From: Kappaphycus alvarezii | Taxonomy: Eukaryota; Rhodophyta; Florideophyceae; Gigartinales; Solieriaceae | Assembly (NCBI GenBank): GCA_002205965.3 | Contig: NADL03000501.1 | Coordinates: 2,356,001 to 2,420,000, forward strand | Length of the DNA stretch: 64,000 nt | Direction: 5' to 3' | Part shown: piece by piece, positions 58,862 to 64,000 of the stretch | Layout: every line of letters starts with the position of its first letter | How positions within the stretch are numbered: the stretch's first letter is position 1 | The notes under the pieces: model-generated | The model's input: only the letters and a program-made list of their open reading frames with translations | The model's database searches: none | What the model was told of the DNA's origin: nothing | Position numbers and translations under genes: made by a program

Positions 58862-60954
58862 TGACGGCGCACAGGAGCAACAGAAAGCGAGCGAGGATGT
58901 GGCCCAAGATGAAAACGACAGTGACCCAGACGAATCAGAGGATTTCGGTGGAAGCGAAGGGAGTGAGGAGGAGGGCGTTGTAGACAGGATTGATTCCCTT
59001 CCAATGGCTGATGAGGCCGGGGGTATTACCAGAAACAATCGAGGCTTCGAAACCCGAAGGTGTCGATGCTGATAGCACAGAACCTTTAACGGTTCCCTCT
59101 GAAGCGAGCAACGACGATGCCGATGATCAGGAGTTCGCGGCACTGCCTTCAAAGGTCGCGGATGGACAAACGAAAGGACAGGGCCCCTCCGTAGTAACTC
59201 AGTTCTCAGACGCGGAAGATGAAGAATTTAGCGTGGACGCGGTTCCCGTCCGTCTGGGTTCCTCAGATGACGAGGAGGAGGTTATTGATGTTACAAATGA
59301 GGATGATGTACTCATGGATCTCATCCCTGCTGGGAGACTCAATAAGCAATCAGATACGCAGCCCTCTGGAACGTCACGACGGAATGACGATAACAAGGCG
59401 CGCTTCGACTTTTCCCGTCCTGCTACCAGCCGACTTGGATCTATGTCACATCCATCTTTGAAGCTTAATCCGGATCTCGACGAGGCGCACCAAGTTCTAC
59501 GAAGAAAGGGCTCCTTCACTAGCCGCCCATCAACAGCGCTGCATATCGAAGAGGGTGATGCACCAAAGCTGGCCCGGCGTAGGTCTCATGATGTTGGGTC
59601 TCTCACTTCCAGCATCGACGCAGCCAGCGAGAACAAAGTGGGAAGCTACGATGGGGATGACGGTGCGCTTGGGTCCAGTGGGGGGCGTTTGATGCGCAGA
59701 AGGTCTATGAAATCGATGTCAATCTCTCCGAAACCAACAGAAAAAGGGAATCTGTCTTCACCTCGATCCAGCGGTATCTCAAAGGGGGAGATGTATGAAC
59801 AGGATTTTCAAAGGGACGATGCAGGGGAGGCGAAGGCCAGTGAAGGGGGGAGCGCCGGCGCCTCGAGGTTGTCTCGACGGAGATCTATGAAGTCTCTGGT
59901 GTCAAGGCAAGACGAGAGCACAACGAAGTTGCCGGAAGGTGGCAAGGAAGGAAAAGAGAAGCAGCAGCCAAAAGAGAGTGTAGTTGGAGAGGCGTTCATG
60001 AACCTTTCCCCTCGCGGGTCTCGTGTGCCGCGCGGGATCAAGCTGGATGATGATTCAAATGAGGTTTTCGAAGCTCGGCCCCGAGTACCTCAGAACATGA
60101 AGGGTAGTGCAGAGAGTGGAAGAGGGAAATCTGGCAGTGATGGGCGTTCTGGTGGGCCTAAGCCAAACCGGCGTAGTCTTCCAAGGGCACCAGCATTTCT
60201 CAAAGGCGGTAGCTTGCAACGACGGATGTCTGGAGGACTTGGGACTTCAGGCAGCGTCAACGCAGATGAGAGTAAGAAGACTGAAAGCGGCACTGGGGTC
60301 ACCGTCGCGATGGTACCGATGCCGAGCTCCGGAAGCTTGTCCAGCCCATCTTTGGGCTCAACCAGCAGTCGCCCGAAAATACCTCGTGGTAGAAGTCAAG
60401 TGAATAAGGCTCCGCGACCCGAGGGTCTGAAGTTTGAAAGCGAGAGTTCAGGTGAACGCAAGCCGGATCGCTCGCACCGTTATTCGAAACGTGAGCCCTT
60501 GACCCTAGGGCTCCAGGATAAAACTGAAGATCTTGACGAAGACCTTTTTGGAGACTTGGTGGATACTGGGCTTGACTTAAATGATGAAATGCAGAATCAA
60601 ATGAGGGTAGGAACTCCCACTGCCGAAGCGTTACGAGGCCGAAATAACTTGGCGGATGATGGGCCCAATAGCGGTCATGGCCGACGACGTGGTTCACGTC
60701 GTAGCGTTTTCAACTCGCCGCATTATAGGGGTTTATTGGACCAAATGGACGGCAACCTCGCAGATGGCAGTCCACGCAGCGGTGGGGCAAGGAGCCTAGG
60801 CTCAAAGAGTGCTGGCTCGCCTCGGGATGGCGAAAAATTATCTCCGATTTCATCATCGCGGCGAGAGGGCTTGGACAACAGGGGTATGTCTACCTCCCAT
60901 AGCGAGAAGGCAGAGTCTGAATCCGGCGGTAACAGCGAAGGATCTGCTGAGTGA
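58862..60954 (+). CDS. Probable C-terminal continuation of the large protein, acidic then Arg/Ser-rich
   Basis: Coding continues directly in a second frame (about 58,852-59,020: DENDSDPDESEDFGGSEGSE). It then moves to a third (from about 59,020 to the stop at 60,952-60,954). Each change needs one base fewer and coincides with a G run: six Gs at 58,846-58,851 and five at 59,019-59,023. The tail is disordered and repeats RRxS motifs: ARRRSHDVGS, LMRRRSMKSMS, LSRRRSMKSLVS, PNRRSLPRA, LQRRMSGG and GSRRSVFNSP. These are potential basophilic-kinase sites. Read alone, it could instead be a separate gene, but no sensible independent start codon is seen. Serine, glycine and charged residues dominate, and no folded domain is recognised. 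Confidence 0.7.
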
Positions 60955-61479
60955 TCCAAGCATCGTTTTGGGGATGTGCTTTGTGGCTCAACTTGTGGCT
61001 GCCCAACATGGGCTGCCAATACTGTGCTGCTTCGCGTTTTAGAAGGAGACACGTGTAGTACGTATGTAGTGACTAACCCGTAGAACAGTAACTTCTGTAA
61101 ACAGTAGCCGCTTGGACGGTTGTTGCGAAAGGATTGGAAAAAATAATTGGCCAACTGTCAGATTTATTGGGCAAAATACTGTAGATATGGGAAAATTAGT
61201 TTAATTTAATGACACAGTAGTTGCGGTAGTGTTTTTGAAATGGTTATTGAATTTTTTTTGGAAATGGTTTGCAAAATTTCTGAATCGGTTGGTAAATTTT
61301 TTGAAATGGCCAATGTCGCGGAATATCGAAAAGAGGCATGATTCAAATTTTCTTGTTGATCCCTCCCTCTAAATCCTGTAAAAGCCGTCGGCTGCACCAT
61401 CCGTAGCTCCGATTGCATGGCAACCCTGACCGATCCGCAAACATCGCACAACGTCTAATCGCCACCTGCGAGCATCACG
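60955..61479. other. Intergenic region between the two large genes
   Basis: About 525 bp between same-strand genes. A degenerate tandem repeat of TTTTTGAAATGG-like units, about four copies, lies at 61,230-61,312. No further gene seen. The promoter of the nucleoporin gene should be here. Confidence 0.5.
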
Positions 61480-64000
61480 ATGCCAGCTCCAGAAACAAAT
61501 ACCCTCCATGTCAATCCTCCTGCATCTTGTTCCCTTGACAACCTTCGCCAAGCTTTACATGACTTTTCGCAGTCGAGTGTCACTCAAACCCAGGCTTATG
61601 CTCTTTCCGAAATTCGTCAGAACCGTGCAAACTTTTCCAATCCACTCAACCCAACCGCAGAGAAGCCGCCCAATCCTGAAGATCGACAACGTCTCACTGG
61701 CCGAACAGAAGTTTTCCTTAATATTCCGCAGGTAGCATCTCAAGAGGTTAGACTTGGCCCTGATATCGTATCAGTTGCCATCGCACTTTCAGATGAGCTC
61801 TTTATCAACGAAATCGATGCCGGTATTTTGTTGTATGAGGCCAGGACGAATGCCGCCCACCGACCCGATCATGATGTCGTCAAAGCAGCCAGGGGACTTG
61901 TTTTTCTTGAGGCGAAGGGAATCTGTCTGGTACCTTCAAGAGATATTGAGAGCTGGCCTGTTGACCGTGATTGATGGCGACATGAATGAAGATGACAACT
62001 TTGTCACTGGGCTCATGCGTGAACGCGACCTCCTGGTTGTCGACCATAATGTGTTCGAAAATGTCCAGCGCCGCCTGTCAGAAGGTATGAAGCCAGAGAA
62101 TCGCCAGCGGCCTGGTGCCCGCAATCCGCGCGCATTACAGTGTGGAGAGGCTGTCTTGTTGGCGGAGACGCTGTTTTTACTGGCGTATACCGTGCAGTTA
62201 ACCAGCTCGGAAGCTCTCTCATTGCGCTCACTTCTCGATGAGGTAGACACTTTATTTGGCGCTATGGCCAAGGAGGAGGAGGATGTTCGTCGTGTCGCAC
62301 GGGCTCCAGTGCCCTTTCAGGAGGAGGAAAGAAAAGAAACGCGGGATATGGGACTTTTGTCTTCGGCGTTGGTAGAAGTGGAGAGTGTTCGGAATCTCGT
62401 GTTTTTGTCATGGACTTGCGCATTGGATCGTTCGAGGTATCATGATTTGTACGATCCTCGAACTGGTGTGCAGGGTGTAAATTTACTGTTGAAGGACCTC
62501 GGTTTCATTTCCAGAACTATTGGAGTACCACAGCTAGATGAGAACGAAGTACAGGACAAAGTCTCTCAGATGTCGCGCGCGAAAGCCGCGGCAGAACTTT
62601 GTGGGGCAGTATTTCGGTTGGCCGTCGCAATGCCGGATGAAGACGAAGCCCTTTGGACAGCGCTTCGTGTTAGTGCATATGGTGGTGCTCTCTCATTCTT
62701 GGGGCAGGATCTAGCTAACTGGATCGAGAAGCGGGCCGGTAGTATCTGTCCGGACACTGATCTATATGCTGATGTTGTCGAAGATCTTTCCCTTGACGTT
62801 GCAGAGGCGCCCCAACTTGTTTCATCCATCATTCAGTTTACGCAGAACGAAGTGCAAGCGGCGGCGTCCGAAGCGGCGTACGCACCAACGGAAGAGAATT
62901 TGAGCAACCCAGGGAGAATTCCATCGCAGGAGCTACCAAACCTGCCGTCGTCACAACGTCGGAGTAATATGGCATTCCCAAGACGGGCATGGAACCCCTG
63001 TCGGAAATCGCCGTCATTCATCGTCAGTCCGTGGCCGTCCTCCATTGCCTCCTGGGGCACGGAGTATGATGAGACCGCAATCCGTCAACCTAAGCGGTTT
63101 CCGATCTTCATTTGATGTCCCTGACGGAAGTTCCGACCCTAATGGACCAGGTGATCCAGTACCGAAGAGGGAATCAAAACCAAAAATGGGCACAACGAAT
63201 AACTTGATGGTGCCTCTTGCCGACTTTATCGCTCATGCTGTGACATTAGCTCCATCAAAGCTGAAAACGGATTCGGTTGGCGGTGGACTGCGGTACTGGT
63301 CAGGTATCGGTCCCTCAAGTGCGGGAGTTATCCAACAAATCGGAGATGCCGTGATTGATCTCTGGGATGCTTCCATGCGAAATCCATATGCGCCTGGTGG
63401 CGTAGGAGAGGCATTCCAAGAAACGCTGAATGCTTTTCTTCGCCTTCTTGCCTGCACAGCTAAAGAAAAGGGTTCACCATCGCATGCATCATCCGCGCTA
63501 CGCTTCCTGCGTGATTCTGGTCAATCCGCAGTTTCACTTGAAAAGGGGTCAGAGGCGCTCGCTCATTTCATTCGTTTGCTCGAGTCCCCGACAGCTGTCA
63601 AGGGAGCGCAAATGGATATAGCTGAGGCAGATGCTCTTGGAAATATTATTGACATAGTAGCAAATGCAGCTGAAACATTGCAGCCCCACGGAGGAATAAC
63701 GCATCTCCTGGGAGAGCCGGGAAAGGAGTTTGCAATGAGAATGGCATCTCTGGCGACCCATGATATTCCACCGTCCCTTAAAGAATCGCTGCTAAGAGCA
63801 ATTTGCGGTCTAAATAATCGGCGAGCTATATCGCTATTCCTTGAGAGCGTGTCAGGGGAAAATTCATCACCTTTACGCAGATTTCTTAGGAGCGCGGAAT
63901 CCCGAGTGGCTCGTATCAATCATCTATTCAAGTTCTTGTTCTCACCTCGACAGTGGTGTCATGGGGTGATGATGACTTCCCTGACTCTGCTGTAGGTTCA
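61480..64000 (+). CDS. Nup205/Nup192-like nucleoporin, N-terminal part, runs off right edge
   Basis: Scaffold nucleoporin of the inner ring of the nuclear pore (PF11894 family). From ATG 61,480, the N-terminal family landmarks are in order. ALSDELFINEIDAGILLYEA corresponds to the acidic helix before the first repeats. AARGLVFLE then YLQEILRAGLL follow, then ERDLLVVDHNVFENVQRR, AETLFLLAYTVQLTSSEALS and LVFLSWTCALDRSRYHDLYD. The family is usually 1,600-2,000 residues, so about half lies here. Coding moves between frames near 61,925 (61,480-61,974 frame to the 61,754-63,115 frame), near 62,995 (to the frame ending 63,995), and probably again near 63,940. The first two changes each fit one surplus base. 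Small introns are less likely because conserved blocks continue without a gap. Confidence 0.75.

Noticed and set aside
60299-61154. Minus-strand frames opposite the 3' end of the large gene
   Set aside because: Composition and overlap indicate mirror frames of the Arg/Ser-rich tail.
1-64000. tRNA genes, rRNA, CRISPR arrays, bacterial operons
   Set aside because: Looked for B-box-like GGTTCGAAT sequences, regular spacer arrays and ribosome binding sites. None found, and everything fits eukaryotic nuclear DNA.

Overview
The window is eukaryotic nuclear DNA in which a few mostly intronless host genes sit between long tracts of decaying transposable elements. Uninterrupted reading frames of over 1 kb, a small mitochondrial-type membrane protein of the STMP1 family, a free-standing fungal-type glutamate 5-kinase and a Nup205/Nup192-like nucleoporin all fit an intron-poor alga or other protist. 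A florideophyte red alga of the Chondrus type (compact gene islands among LTR-element seas) is my best inference. It is not proven by anything in the window.

Layout. 1-4,390: Ty3/gypsy LTR element on the minus strand, cut by the left edge. 5,163-6,806: two 3' ends of LINEs carrying a restriction-like endonuclease (RLE). 7,400-13,600: Ty1/copia fossil. 15,322-16,700: a pair of perfect hairpins followed by a dead DDE_Tnp_4-type transposase gene. 16,972-22,584: a PIF/Harbinger DNA transposon with matching terminal inverted repeats and a TTA duplication. It carries a Myb-like gene and a transposase gene, both dead, and a nearly complete RLE LINE is inserted in it. 22,839-24,922: host island 1, an STMP1-like small gene and glutamate 5-kinase, convergent. 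26,480-42,340: AT-rich decayed sequence with LINE tails, an LTR-like remnant, a DIRS-like reverse transcriptase fossil and small tandem repeats. 42,400-48,870: old Ty3/gypsy fossil. 48,906-53,576: old Ty1/copia fossil with recognisable LTRs, containing a nested LINE fragment and a 42-43 bp minisatellite. 54,503-64,000: host island 2, a very large protein of unknown family followed by a Nup205-like gene that runs off the right edge.

Points that stand out. The Harbinger/LINE nest can be ordered in time. Four or more copies of the RLE LINE family represent at least three subfamilies. Both large genes in island 2 change reading frame repeatedly, mostly in the sense of one surplus base and usually at or near G/C runs, which suggests either sequence errors or real frameshifting. 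GTAC-rich palindromic clusters lie upstream of three host genes and also in the long terminal repeats of one fossil. The LTR elements are described only as fossils. No tRNA, rRNA or CRISPR was seen.
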